Shown here one piece after another: positions 20,579-29,271 of a DNA stretch of 34,378 nucleotides. The notes beneath the pieces are model-generated. The model was not told the origin of the DNA, ran no database searches, and saw only the letters and a list, made by a program, of their open reading frames with translations. The stretch is from Leptospiraceae bacterium. GTDB taxonomy: Bacteria > Spirochaetota > Leptospiria > Leptospirales > Leptonemataceae. The stretch lies in the NCBI GenBank assembly GCA_002717505.1, contig PBEB01000056.1, positions 27,401 to 61,778 of the forward strand. Reading direction: 5' to 3'. Every line of letters begins with the position of its first letter. Within the stretch, counting starts at the first letter, position 1. The position numbers and the translations under genes were made by a program.

Positions 20579-23500
20579 ATCCAAGCGGCGGAAACCGGAT
20601 TCCAGTGAGCCGCAATCGATTTTTCGACCTGCTGCTACGGCGACCTGTAGCGACATCCATGGTGGGGCTAGCAATCATGCAAATGGGTCTGGCCTCATTG
20701 TCGGAAATCCCGCTCTCCTATATGCCTCCATCCAGCAACGGGGGAATCACTGTTGTGACCAGGTTTCCCGGAACTGATCCCGAAACTCTGGAACGAACTG
20801 TGGCTATACCTGTGGAACGCTCGTTGAGTGAGATGCCGGGCCTGGTCCATCTAAAGTCAGAAATAAGAGAGGGGGAAGTACGGATTCACGCTATTTTCAA
20901 TTCCGATAAAGTAGATATAAGAGTCAATCAAGCCAGTGAAAGACTTCATTCTGTCTCCCAGGACTTTCCTGCAGAAGCGAATCGCCCATACATCATCAAA
21001 TACAGCTCAGATGATGCTCCAGTTTTCGCAGTGTCTTTTCATTCTCAAAATCAGGACACAGCGAAGATCAAGAGATTTGTAGAAAAAAACATCAAGCCAG
21101 GATTTCAGCGAATCCAGGGCGTGACGGAGGTCTCCGTGGCAGGTGGAGGCCAACAGGAAGTGCAACTGGTTTTTCGACCCGAAAGGCTTTCGTCTAGCTC
21201 TCCTATGATTCAAGGCATTGTGGAAACTCTCAGCCAGGATAACGTTGCATTGGACATCGGACAATTAATATCTCCGGGAAGGGAGAATGGTGGCAGAGTA
21301 CCGGTTCGCTTCGATGCGAAACTCCAATCCATAAAACAATTGGCTTCGTTGCAGACGGGACCGGGAGGGAAGCTGGAGCAATGGCTAAGGGTAAAGTATG
21401 GTGAAAGGCCGGTTCGCCGTATATCCAGGACGGACGGATCCCGTCAGGTCACGCTATATCTGAAATCCTCCGCCTCCTCCAGCATTCTAAGCATTTCCAA
21501 TAGTGCTCGAAAGGTCTTCGAACGCCTTGAACTTCCGTCGGGCCTTAGCTTTAACTTCATTGTTGATCGTGGATCAAAGATCCGTGACAGCCTGGAATCC
21601 CTTCTAATCTCGGGGTTGCTCGGCGTGGCAATCTCCTATGTCGTGCTGGTATTCTTTTTAACGGATCCATGGATTGCAATTTGTACGGGAGGATGCATTC
21701 CGTTCTCTGTCATCGGAGCGCTATTCTTGCTTCATTGTGCTGATGTAGGACTTCATGTTATGAGTCTTGGGGCTTTCGCACTCAGCGTGGGACTTGTAAT
21801 CGACAATGCAATTGTAGTTTCCGATCGACTTTCTCAAAGTACTATTTCAGCCAGGCCCGCTTTGCTCGGAAACTGTGCCCGGGAATTATTCGGCGGCACA
21901 GCTACTACTCTGCTGGCATTTGCTCCTATCCTCTTTCTTTCTGACATGAGCAGAGATCGATATCTGGACTTCTGCCTGACCGTATCCTTCTCTCTTGCTC
22001 TTAGCTATATCTATTCCCTGCTGGTGCTACCTACTGCATTTATCCATGGTCGAATACCTTTCGCAAGGGTCATTCGAGTCTTTACGAAATCGACACAGAT
22101 TCTTGCAGGCCAGTACAGAACCTGGAAGAATAAGCAGGGAAACATTCTTAGGAGTTTGGATATGGGTCCTGGAATGGCCGGGGGATTCTCAGCTATTCTG
22201 GCCATCATGCGAAACAGGATTTACCAGTCCGTAGCCCGTTCGGCTCTACGAGTTCCCAGGGCCCATGCACTGTTAGTATTGCGGCTTGCGCGGTACGGCA
22301 AAGTTTTAATCTTCATAGGCGTTTTCGGAGGCCTGGCACTATTCCCCGGGATTAAGTATGCCCCTCGGGTCATAAACCAACCCGGACTGCAGGAAACAAT
22401 TCAGGCCAGCGTCAGTCTCCCTACAGGCCTGCATCTGGATCAAAGTGCCACTGTATTTAAAAAGCTGGAACGAATTGCTGAGTCCAATCCCGGAGTACAG
22501 AGGGTAGACAGCCGGATCCAGAAAAACCGCGGAACTCTCTTCATTCGGCCTCGAGGGAACTACGATCGTTCCTATTTACGCAGTGCTTTGGACCGCTCGT
22601 TTCAGAGTGTTCCCCGGGCCTACGTGGATCTTGGCACAGTATCCAATTCCTATTTTCGCATCCGATTAACCTTTCTTGGGCCCGACTTCGCTCGCCTTCG
22701 CACCCTTACCAGGGCTTTCGCCCAGAGGGTTCAGGCTCTGGATGGAGTTCGCAAAGTAGTATTCCATTTCAGAAAACCTGAGAAATTCCTGGATTTGCAC
22801 CCAGATTCCAGTCTGGAAACAGATGTCGATCTTTCGCCTGCAGTTATGGCCCGTAAGTTACGATTTTTTCTGATGGGAGCTGTAATCTCCAAGGTTTACT
22901 GGGGAAAAGAGACCGATGTCCGTCTTAAGGGGGATTGGAAACCTGAGTATGGCATCGCTGAACTGCAGAATACTACTGTTCCACTTGAGTCCGGGAGTAC
23001 AATTGTCCAGAACCTGGGATCGTTTAAACTCAGCGAAGGTGAATCCGAAATCTGGCGAGTTAATAGGAATCGTTCGCTGGCATTGACTGTGGAAATGACA
23101 AGGCCCTATCATGATGCTGTGGAAAGAGAACTGAACGAATTCTTTAACCAATCCGTTTCCGATCCGACCTACACATGTCTCCTGGATCGAACCTACAGGG
23201 AGAAGAAGAAGGAATTTCATACGCTAACTATTACTATCTTTGTCGCCATGCTATTGATCTATCTACTAATGGGCGCTTTGCTGGAAAGCCTGCTGAAACC
23301 ATTGGTCATTCTTCTCACCGTTCCGCTGCCTTTGCTTTTTGCCCTTGCTTTGCAGCTTCTAACCTATGGAAACGTGACCAGCATTGCCCTGTTCTCTTTC
23401 ATGATGCTGGCTGGATTGATAGCCAACGGAAGTATAATTGTGGTTCTGAGCCTGTCTCGCACTTCGCATCAGCAATCCAGGGACTCTTTTCTATATCTTC

Positions 23501-23724
23501 ATAGAATACTGAAAGCAACTCGTACTCGATTTCGCCCGGTCCTTCTCACAGGAATAACTACAATTCTGGGGATGATTCCTCTGTTCTTTGTAGAAACGTC
23601 CGCTGTAATTCCGTGGCAGTCCGTGGCACTGATTACCATAGCCGGTACATTGGCGGCCATTCCGGCTGTCTTGATTATCTGTCCTGCACTTTGCATCTAT
23701 CTGATCCGAAACCCCGGAAAGTGA
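20575..23724 (+). CDS. RND-family efflux permease, second subunit
   Basis: 1049 residues with the same RND architecture as the preceding gene, but well diverged from it. TM1 follows LLRRPVATSMVGLAIMQMGLASL; the first periplasmic loop contains the porter-domain start TRFPGTDPETLERTVAIPVE. TM4 reads GLVIDNAIVVSDR with Asp410-Asn411 instead of Asp-Asp; TM10 reads AGLIANGSIIVVLSLS without the AcrB Lys. Between TM6 and TM7 a cytoplasmic stretch (about 495-575) is longer than usual and basic. Together with the first subunit it probably forms a heteromeric pump served by the adaptor and channel encoded upstream. The ATGA overlap suggests fixed stoichiometry by translational coupling. Confidence 0.92.
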   Translation: MNPSGGNRIPVSRNRFFDLLLRRPVATSMVGLAIMQMGLASLSEIPLSYMPPSSNGGITVVTRFPGTDPETLERTVAIPVERSLSEMPGLVHLKSEIREGEVRIHAIFNSDKVDIRVNQASERLHSVSQDFPAEANRPYIIKYSSDDAPVFAVSFHSQNQDTAKIKRFVEKNIKPGFQRIQGVTEVSVAGGGQQEVQLVFRPERLSSSSPMIQGIVETLSQDNVALDIGQLISPGRENGGRVPVRFDAKLQSIKQLASLQTGPGGKLEQWLRVKYGERPVRRISRTDGSRQVTLYLKSSASSSILSISNSARKVFERLELPSGLSFNFIVDRGSKIRDSLESLLISGLLGVAISYVVLVFFLTDPWIAICTGGCIPFSVIGALFLLHCADVGLHVMSLGAFALSVGLVIDNAIVVSDRLSQSTISARPALLGNCARELFGGTATTLLAFAPILFLSDMSRDRYLDFCLTVSFSLALSYIYSLLVLPTAFIHGRIPFARVIRVFTKSTQILAGQYRTWKNKQGNILRSLDMGPGMAGGFSAILAIMRNRIYQSVARSALRVPRAHALLVLRLARYGKVLIFIGVFGGLALFPGIKYAPRVINQPGLQETIQASVSLPTGLHLDQSATVFKKLERIAESNPGVQRVDSRIQKNRGTLFIRPRGNYDRSYLRSALDRSFQSVPRAYVDLGTVSNSYFRIRLTFLGPDFARLRTLTRAFAQRVQALDGVRKVVFHFRKPEKFLDLHPDSSLETDVDLSPAVMARKLRFFLMGAVISKVYWGKETDVRLKGDWKPEYGIAELQNTTVPLESGSTIVQNLGSFKLSEGESEIWRVNRNRSLALTVEMTRPYHDAVERELNEFFNQSVSDPTYTCLLDRTYREKKKEFHTLTITIFVAMLLIYLLMGALLESLLKPLVILLTVPLPLLFALALQLLTYGNVTSIALFSFMMLAGLIANGSIIVVLSLSRTSHQQSRDSFLYLHRILKATRTRFRPVLLTGITTILGMIPLFFVETSAVIPWQSVALITIAGTLAAIPAVLIICPALCIYLIRNPGK

Positions 23725-23768
23725 GCGAAACGTCAGGGCCAGAGAGTTAGAAAAAAGGAGGAAGAAAT

Positions 23769-24632
23769 ATGAAAAAAGAAAATCGAAAGATTGCGTCCGA
23801 AAAAAGAAAAAGCCGGCCGAATTCGAATATTCCAGACGAATCAAAGCTTTTTATGGATAGTAGCTCGGATAAAGACTCAGATTTGTACCTGAATTCTGAT
23901 CCCGCAGATGCCACAAGGATACTGGATGCTCCAGTAGCTCGGAGGCGCTCCACCCCCCTGGAAGAATTCCGAGTCTGGATGCATTCCGCCAAAGGTTGGA
24001 TCTATGCCTTTCTGCTTGTAGCCATTATCAGCCCTTATCACGTACTACTATTGGAGGAGGATTCCTGCACAACCGAGCAAATGCTTCAGAGCTATTTTGC
24101 ACAAAATAGCCCCTCAGGTTCCGACGTTGCATACCGCATCCATGATTTTCGCAGAGGCAAGCTAGATCTTCGGAAAACGTATACAGCTTTACGTTCCATG
24201 AATCCGGGCTCTCTACCTGCGAATTCGCCCAGGGGTTCTAGGGAACAGACAGCGAGATTTGGCAAGCAAGAATTTAATATCGATCTTCTGGCAAGGGCCG
24301 CAATACGAAAAGATCTGTTTCAAGACGCCACTTTTCGAAGATATCTTCGACATTCCATGCGAAAGGCGGTCTCAGGTGCGTACGTTTTATATACTCTTCC
24401 TGAGAATATCTCCAGGGACCTCTCCAAGAATGCAGGGGAATTCAGCCATGAAGGAATCCGGGGGCAACTGAAAAAGAAAATGGGTCACCGCTGGGAAGGG
24501 CAATCAGCCAGAATAAAAGAGAGACTGACCATTCAGAGACAGTTACAGAAACTTGGCCAGATTATTCAATTTCACAGAGAAATGCTAATTCAGAATGAGC
24601 GGAAGAACAGCTCCGTAGCTGCTACGTATTGA
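23769..24632 (+). CDS. Single-pass membrane protein at the end of the efflux unit
   Basis: 287 residues, family not recognised. A charged, Ser/Asp/Lys-rich N-terminus (1-72, probably disordered and cytoplasmic) precedes one transmembrane helix (about 75-95, WIYAFLLVAIISPYHVLLL). The remainder would lie in the periplasm and is basic and helical, with a predicted coiled-coil-like end (IKERLTIQRQLQKLGQIIQF). A distant likeness to membrane-anchored chaperones is possible but no PPIase motif is present. AGGAGG seven bases before the ATG is strong, and only 44 bases separate it from the second RND gene, so it likely belongs to the unit. Confidence 0.75.
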   Translation: MKKENRKIASEKRKSRPNSNIPDESKLFMDSSSDKDSDLYLNSDPADATRILDAPVARRRSTPLEEFRVWMHSAKGWIYAFLLVAIISPYHVLLLEEDSCTTEQMLQSYFAQNSPSGSDVAYRIHDFRRGKLDLRKTYTALRSMNPGSLPANSPRGSREQTARFGKQEFNIDLLARAAIRKDLFQDATFRRYLRHSMRKAVSGAYVLYTLPENISRDLSKNAGEFSHEGIRGQLKKKMGHRWEGQSARIKERLTIQRQLQKLGQIIQFHREMLIQNERKNSSVAATY

Positions 24633-24812
24633 GGCCATTCCCTGCCTGGCCCCAACCACCTGATGATCGCGGAACTCTAGCAACAGTAATGGCTCTTCTG
24701 GTCTTCGGATTCAGGATCAAAGCATCATGGGTGGAAGCGACCAGGCATCCAGAACTGGATATTTGAATTCAGGGGCGGTAAAGAATCTCACAGACGTCAA
24801 TGGCATAGCCAA

Positions 24813-26591
24813 TTAAAGCTTGAAGAATTCAGTTTCTTTAATGAGTCCCTCAGCTTCCTGGGACAGCTCGCTGGAAATATCACGTAAATTCTGCGATACA
24901 GCAGTTATGGACTCCGTTCGCTGAGTAATCTGGTCCAGGTTCTTGCTCATCTCCTGAAATGCCTGGGTTTGCTCTGAAGTGGCCTCCGCGACGAAATTAG
25001 CGTTTCGCATAACCCCCTGAAAGGCCTGGTTAAGCTGATCCCCGGCTTTTCGCTGCGAAGCAGCCTGGTCACCCAGTTTCTTGAACAGTGTGAATTTTGA
25101 AGAGATTTCATCTATGTACTGAATCATTGTATGCGAGGCGTCGCTTACCTGCTGCAATCCACTGCGAATAGTATCCGAAGAGCCTGAACTCAGTTCCTGA
25201 ATGTTTCCCAGGTATTGACGCGTACGATCTGCCAGTCTGGAAATCTCGCTGGCCACCACTGCAAAGCCTCTGCCGTACTCCCCGGCCCTCGCTGCTTCGA
25301 TGCTGGCATTCAAAGCCAGTAGACCTACCTGGTCGGCAATCTCTGCTATGCTTTCAACTGCTTCTATTATATCGCCGGTGGCTTTCTCCACATCCTGCAT
25401 GGATTGAATGGACCGGGCCATCATCGTTTGCCCCTCTTTAGCCCGGCTCTGAGTGCTTTCAATCTCTCGGGAGGCCGTTTCCGTTTCTTGCACGGTGGAC
25501 TCCAATTGTCTGTGTAGAGTCTCCAGAATCTTTTCTACTTCTTGAGCGGACGTCGTCTGCTCCCGAGCATTCCCCGCGATGGACTCCGCTACACTTCCCG
25601 TTTCTTCGATAGAGGCTGAAATCTCCTCCACCGCTGCAGCATTCTCCTGGGATTCCCTGGACAGGGTATCTCCAGACTGAGTCAGAGTCTCCGAGCGACG
25701 ATCCAGATCCTTTGCTGTAATGGTCAGGGATGTGGCGGTAGTGTGCAGAGTTCGTCCCATCCGGCTGATAGCCTGGGCCATTTCTCCCAGTTCATCCGAA
25801 CCCACTGTGGGAGTGGAGCCGCGGAGATCCCCTGTTCCCAGGGTTTCCAGGCTGTTGATCACTGCCTTAACATTGGTTCCCATGCTACTGGCATAGCTAC
25901 CAGCGGTTGTGGCCCCACAGATCAAGAGTATTAGAGATAACATTCCAACATGGATTTCTGAATTGTTTGATTCCAGCTGGCCCGTGGCATAGGCAAAGGC
26001 CACTGAGCCGAGAATCATAAAAAATGATACTCCGATACTGACCTGGGTAAGCTGTGTTCTCCACCATATGGGCAGCCGCACGATGTGTTTGCGTTCCAAT
26101 GGCACAGAGGCCAATTCAGGCCTGGCCAGAAAGGAGGCAAAGTAACGTTCAGCGAAGAAATAATAGAGGCAGGCAGATATAGGAAAACATGCCAGAAAAA
26201 CTATGGTATTGGTAATCCAGATCCATGCGCGAAAGCCTGTCATCAGCGTTAAGACCCCGGCCACGGTGGCCACTCCAATTAACCATCTCAATGAGATATT
26301 CAGAGCTTCCTTACCTGGTGATTTTAGGAGATGAAGCTTAAGGGCTCTACGGCCCTCCTCGTTCAATGAAGTTGCCTGAAGATAACTATTAGCTGGCTTA
26401 ACCACCTGAAAGTAGCGGGCCAGGTTACCCAGCACAAGAGTTACCACGATAGCTGCGGGTAATGCTCCGATCAGAAAAGCTTTCAACTCTGCATCATTGA
26501 AGCCAGAGAAGAAAAGAATAAAATACACCGCCAGGCCCACAGGCAGTGAGTAGACAATTAGATCCAATCGGATAATCAGTTGAATTTGCAT
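24813..26591 (-). CDS. Methyl-accepting chemotaxis-type receptor with six membrane helices
   Basis: 592 residues. Six hydrophobic helices in the first ~240 residues replace the usual periplasmic ligand domain, so the receptor probably senses a membrane or internal state. A HAMP-like linker follows (about 240-290, LETLGTGDLRG) and then the MCP signalling domain. Its hairpin tip reads IADQVGLLALNASIEAARAG with GRGFAVVASEISRLAD; the common TN after the Gln is VG here. A long four-helix-bundle coiled coil with many Gln/Glu pairs surrounds it, including likely methylation sites. It would control the CheA kinase and flagellar rotation. No che genes are adjacent. The ATG lacks a clear ribosome binding site. 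It ends 181 bases from the convergent efflux unit. Confidence 0.9.
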   Translation of the reverse strand: MQIQLIIRLDLIVYSLPVGLAVYFILFFSGFNDAELKAFLIGALPAAIVVTLVLGNLARYFQVVKPANSYLQATSLNEEGRRALKLHLLKSPGKEALNISLRWLIGVATVAGVLTLMTGFRAWIWITNTIVFLACFPISACLYYFFAERYFASFLARPELASVPLERKHIVRLPIWWRTQLTQVSIGVSFFMILGSVAFAYATGQLESNNSEIHVGMLSLILLICGATTAGSYASSMGTNVKAVINSLETLGTGDLRGSTPTVGSDELGEMAQAISRMGRTLHTTATSLTITAKDLDRRSETLTQSGDTLSRESQENAAAVEEISASIEETGSVAESIAGNAREQTTSAQEVEKILETLHRQLESTVQETETASREIESTQSRAKEGQTMMARSIQSMQDVEKATGDIIEAVESIAEIADQVGLLALNASIEAARAGEYGRGFAVVASEISRLADRTRQYLGNIQELSSGSSDTIRSGLQQVSDASHTMIQYIDEISSKFTLFKKLGDQAASQRKAGDQLNQAFQGVMRNANFVAEATSEQTQAFQEMSKNLDQITQRTESITAVSQNLRDISSELSQEAEGLIKETEFFKL

Positions 26592-26900
26592 GAATCGCCG
26601 CTATTTTGCCGGGATTTCCGCCAGGGAGCAGAAATCGGCCGCACTCAGATTTCTATATCGGCATGGAAGGCCATCCAGGGAAGTCCTTAGAGCAGCGGAA
26701 TAATCCGTTGCCATGGTACAGCCCCATCGCTTGACCACTAAGCCGATGAATTTACCGAATTGGAATGGTGAATGAAAGTCAATAGCTTTCTGGAAGAAGA
26801 AACCTATGCTCTGTGACAGAGCGAGCTCTCGAAGAAAATGAAGCGGAGTGCCAGATCGTCCAATCCTTTGGGTCAGCACTGGCACTCGCTTGAACGATAG
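26592..26900. other. Gap between receptor and protease-inhibitor genes
   Basis: About 310 bases. A minus-strand frame with a GTG start (26601-26885, 94 codons) ends ten bases before the receptor gene and begins 15 bases after the inhibitor gene. It lacks a ribosome binding site and resembles no family that I know. It could be a small gene, but the region is more likely non-coding and holds the receptor promoter. Confidence 0.35.
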
Positions 26901-27254
26901 TTAGAACTTCTGATACAGAAAATTGGGCTCCACACTAAGAATCCGCGAGGATTTGGAGAGAGCCTCCTTTACTGAATCCAGACCGGGATCCGGGTCAAAC
27001 TTTAGCTTGTAGTATTGAGAGCTTGCAGAAACCAGCTTTACATCTTTAAGCGGCAAGCCTCTCAGCTGGCTCTCAAGGAAAGATTTTCCATCGTCCCCGG
27101 ATTTCTTGAGCTGCACTATGTACTCACCCGGAACCCGGCGCGGCGGCATTTCTGCGCCGCCCGGTTCTGGCCTGGATAGAGGACTGTCCGGTGATGCTCC
27201 CATACAGAATGGTAATAGAAGCATCCCGGTGATGATCAATCCTTTACTCCTCAT
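26901..27254 (-). CDS. Stand-alone subtilisin propeptide-like (inhibitor I9) protein
   Basis: 117 residues. A leader (residues 1 to about 20, MRSKGLIITGMLLLPFCMGA; it may be a signal peptide or a weak lipobox) precedes a Pro-rich linker and one propeptide-like domain from about 40 to 117. That domain starts VPGEYIVQLKKSG and ends SVEPNFLYQKF. The protease encoded just upstream has the same kind of domain in its own prosequence, VPGEVIVKYKPG to EPNYLYQKF, so the protein looks like a free copy of the protease's propeptide. I9 domains act as folding aids and inhibitors of subtilases. The ATG overlaps the protease stop by four bases, so the two are made together. Confidence 0.82.
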   Translation of the reverse strand: MRSKGLIITGMLLLPFCMGASPDSPLSRPEPGGAEMPPRRVPGEYIVQLKKSGDDGKSFLESQLRGLPLKDVKLVSASSQYYKLKFDPDPGLDSVKEALSKSSRILSVEPNFLYQKF

Positions 27255-29260
27255 TGTAGAGTTGCAGTAACTCCGGTTACTTGATCCAGATCTCGCATGG
27301 AATTATCGGCGTTGATTGAAACCCCATACTTGGTGTTGGATGCTATATCCGTAGCCGCTTCCCCTCCATCGATGATCTTCTGAATCGTATCGGCAGCATC
27401 ATAGTCCGGATTGTAGGCTCGAAGTAGAGCAGCCAGTCCGGCCACATGAGGGGCGGCCATAGACGTACCATTCAGATAGGAGTAAGCTGTATTGCTCGGT
27501 GTCCAGGTTGTAACCACCATATCTGCAACAATCGCCCCGGGCCGATTCGCAGTGACATCGCTAACATGCTGGTATCCAATTGTACAATTGGTACTGCCGA
27601 GACAGTTCTCCAGGAAGTGAGTAGAGGAAGCCACGAACCTGGTTCCTCCGTCTTCACAAAAATAGGTTGTAAACTGACCCCTGTTGAAATCAGGCAACTG
27701 AAGAAACGTCCCGGAGCCCACAGGATCCCCTGTAGAGGAAGAATAGGCTGCGCGAGTATAATCGTAGCAAAAAGGAGAAGTTGGCTTATCCTCGCCATAT
27801 GCTACGATGGTATGCCTCAGGCTTATATGCGTCGCACTGGAACTAACGGAGAAGTTTCTGTAGATGCGACGGTCCGCACTGGAGGGCATTACCGTTACTG
27901 TTGACGTTTCTCCTACCAGGAATTCCCAGAAAGAACAATCCGGGACTGTTAGCATGTCCAGAGCATTGGCCCCGGTACCACATTCGTCGGAAATCCAATC
28001 TGCGGCCGGGCCTGTTCCGGCGGTTAGCCAGCTTGAGTACACTGAGCTCCCGGAAAGCTCAGTCTCCGTGCCGTAAGCACTCATGATGTTGGTGCCTGGT
28101 GCTCCCAGGTCCACTGCACGAGAAGATTGGCTGGATGTATCAAAATTTGAAAAGCTGGCTCGATCAAAGTCCTGATCCAGGGCTGCTACACAGAGGATGT
28201 TGCTGTTGGTTAGCTCGCAAGGATATACGTTATTGGATGCTAGATCCTGGTTCGAATTTCCTGCTGCAATAATCACCACCACATCATTGGCTTCCGCAAA
28301 ATCGATGGCATCCTCCATCAACGAGCTAGTGGAACCCCCTCCAAGACTGAGGTTGATTACCTTTGCACCATTGCGTACGGCGAACTCAATGCCCTGGGCA
28401 ATGTCATCCAGTGCAGCACCTTCATGACCAATAACTCGAACAGCCATGATATCTGCAGTCTGACAGACTCCGGAAGTGCCTTTGTTATTGTTACCCACTG
28501 CTCCGATGGTGGCGGCTACATGGGAACCATGCCCTTCTTCATCGGCGGGGTCGTTATCATCATCCACGTAATCCCAGCCATGGTTCGGACATCCACCGGG
28601 CACAGTGGTACCATTTTCGTCCACACAGCCGGTGCCATCCCACATGTTCGCAGATAAATCCTCATGGGAATAGTTAACACCTGTATCGATTACAGCAACC
28701 GTAGTGGCACTGCAGTCCGATGTTACATCCCAGGCATTGAGAATATCAATGTCCTTGCCGGATGTTCCGGGATTGTTGGTGGCGTAGGAGGGACTGCTCA
28801 ATGTCTGTCCTGTATTGTGCAGGCCCCACATCTTTCCCCAATGAGTATCATTGGGGGCCGGCGCAAACTTCTGGTAGAGATAGTTTGGCTCTGCGTACTC
28901 CACCATAGGATCCTTATTCAAACGAGCCACGGCTTGCTCCACAGATTCACCTGTAAGAATTTTCGCTTTCCTGGCCTTGAGTCGGGGCATCCGGATTGAA
29001 GTCTGCAATCCCAGACCGGTGGTTCTAGCTGTTTGAGCATGATCGCTAAGCCCGGGTTTGTATTTCACAATCACTTCACCTGGAACATACTCTTGTCTCT
29101 GAAATACCTTTGTATAGGGTTCGTTGAATGGCTCATAAACCGGTTCTTCTGCATTTGGGCCTGCCAGAAGAGTGCTGGTAAACAGACCGGTTATTAAAAG
29201 CCCGAGAACAGCACCAAGCTGACGTGTTCTGAAAACTTTGTTCATATTCTTATCTTTCAT
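27251..29260 (-). CDS. Secreted subtilisin-family (S8) serine protease
   Basis: 669 residues. After a signal peptide (residues 1 to about 34) comes a propeptide (about 58-132), then the S8 catalytic domain. The triad is Asp192 in AVIDTGVNYSHEDL, His244 in GHGSHVAATIG and Ser600 in LNGTSMAAPHVAG; the oxyanion Asn is Asn335 in IAAGNSN. Between Asn335 and Ser600 lie about 265 residues, much more than in subtilisin, including an insertion at about 400-580 with several Cys (FCYDY, FCEDG, NCLGSTNC) that are likely disulphide-bonded. The propeptide resembles that of fervidolysin-type enzymes. GAGGTG before the ATG supports the start. It is the second gene of a three-gene unit, 11 bases after the repeat lipoprotein and overlapping the inhibitor gene. 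Confidence 0.95.
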   Translation of the reverse strand: MKDKNMNKVFRTRQLGAVLGLLITGLFTSTLLAGPNAEEPVYEPFNEPYTKVFQRQEYVPGEVIVKYKPGLSDHAQTARTTGLGLQTSIRMPRLKARKAKILTGESVEQAVARLNKDPMVEYAEPNYLYQKFAPAPNDTHWGKMWGLHNTGQTLSSPSYATNNPGTSGKDIDILNAWDVTSDCSATTVAVIDTGVNYSHEDLSANMWDGTGCVDENGTTVPGGCPNHGWDYVDDDNDPADEEGHGSHVAATIGAVGNNNKGTSGVCQTADIMAVRVIGHEGAALDDIAQGIEFAVRNGAKVINLSLGGGSTSSLMEDAIDFAEANDVVVIIAAGNSNQDLASNNVYPCELTNSNILCVAALDQDFDRASFSNFDTSSQSSRAVDLGAPGTNIMSAYGTETELSGSSVYSSWLTAGTGPAADWISDECGTGANALDMLTVPDCSFWEFLVGETSTVTVMPSSADRRIYRNFSVSSSATHISLRHTIVAYGEDKPTSPFCYDYTRAAYSSSTGDPVGSGTFLQLPDFNRGQFTTYFCEDGGTRFVASSTHFLENCLGSTNCTIGYQHVSDVTANRPGAIVADMVVTTWTPSNTAYSYLNGTSMAAPHVAGLAALLRAYNPDYDAADTIQKIIDGGEAATDIASNTKYGVSINADNSMRDLDQVTGVTATLQ

Positions 29261-29271
29261 GATTTCACCTC

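Noticed and set aside
26601-26885. 94-codon minus-strand gene between receptor and inhibitor
   Set aside because: GTG start without a ribosome binding site and no protein-like pattern; more likely the receptor's upstream region.
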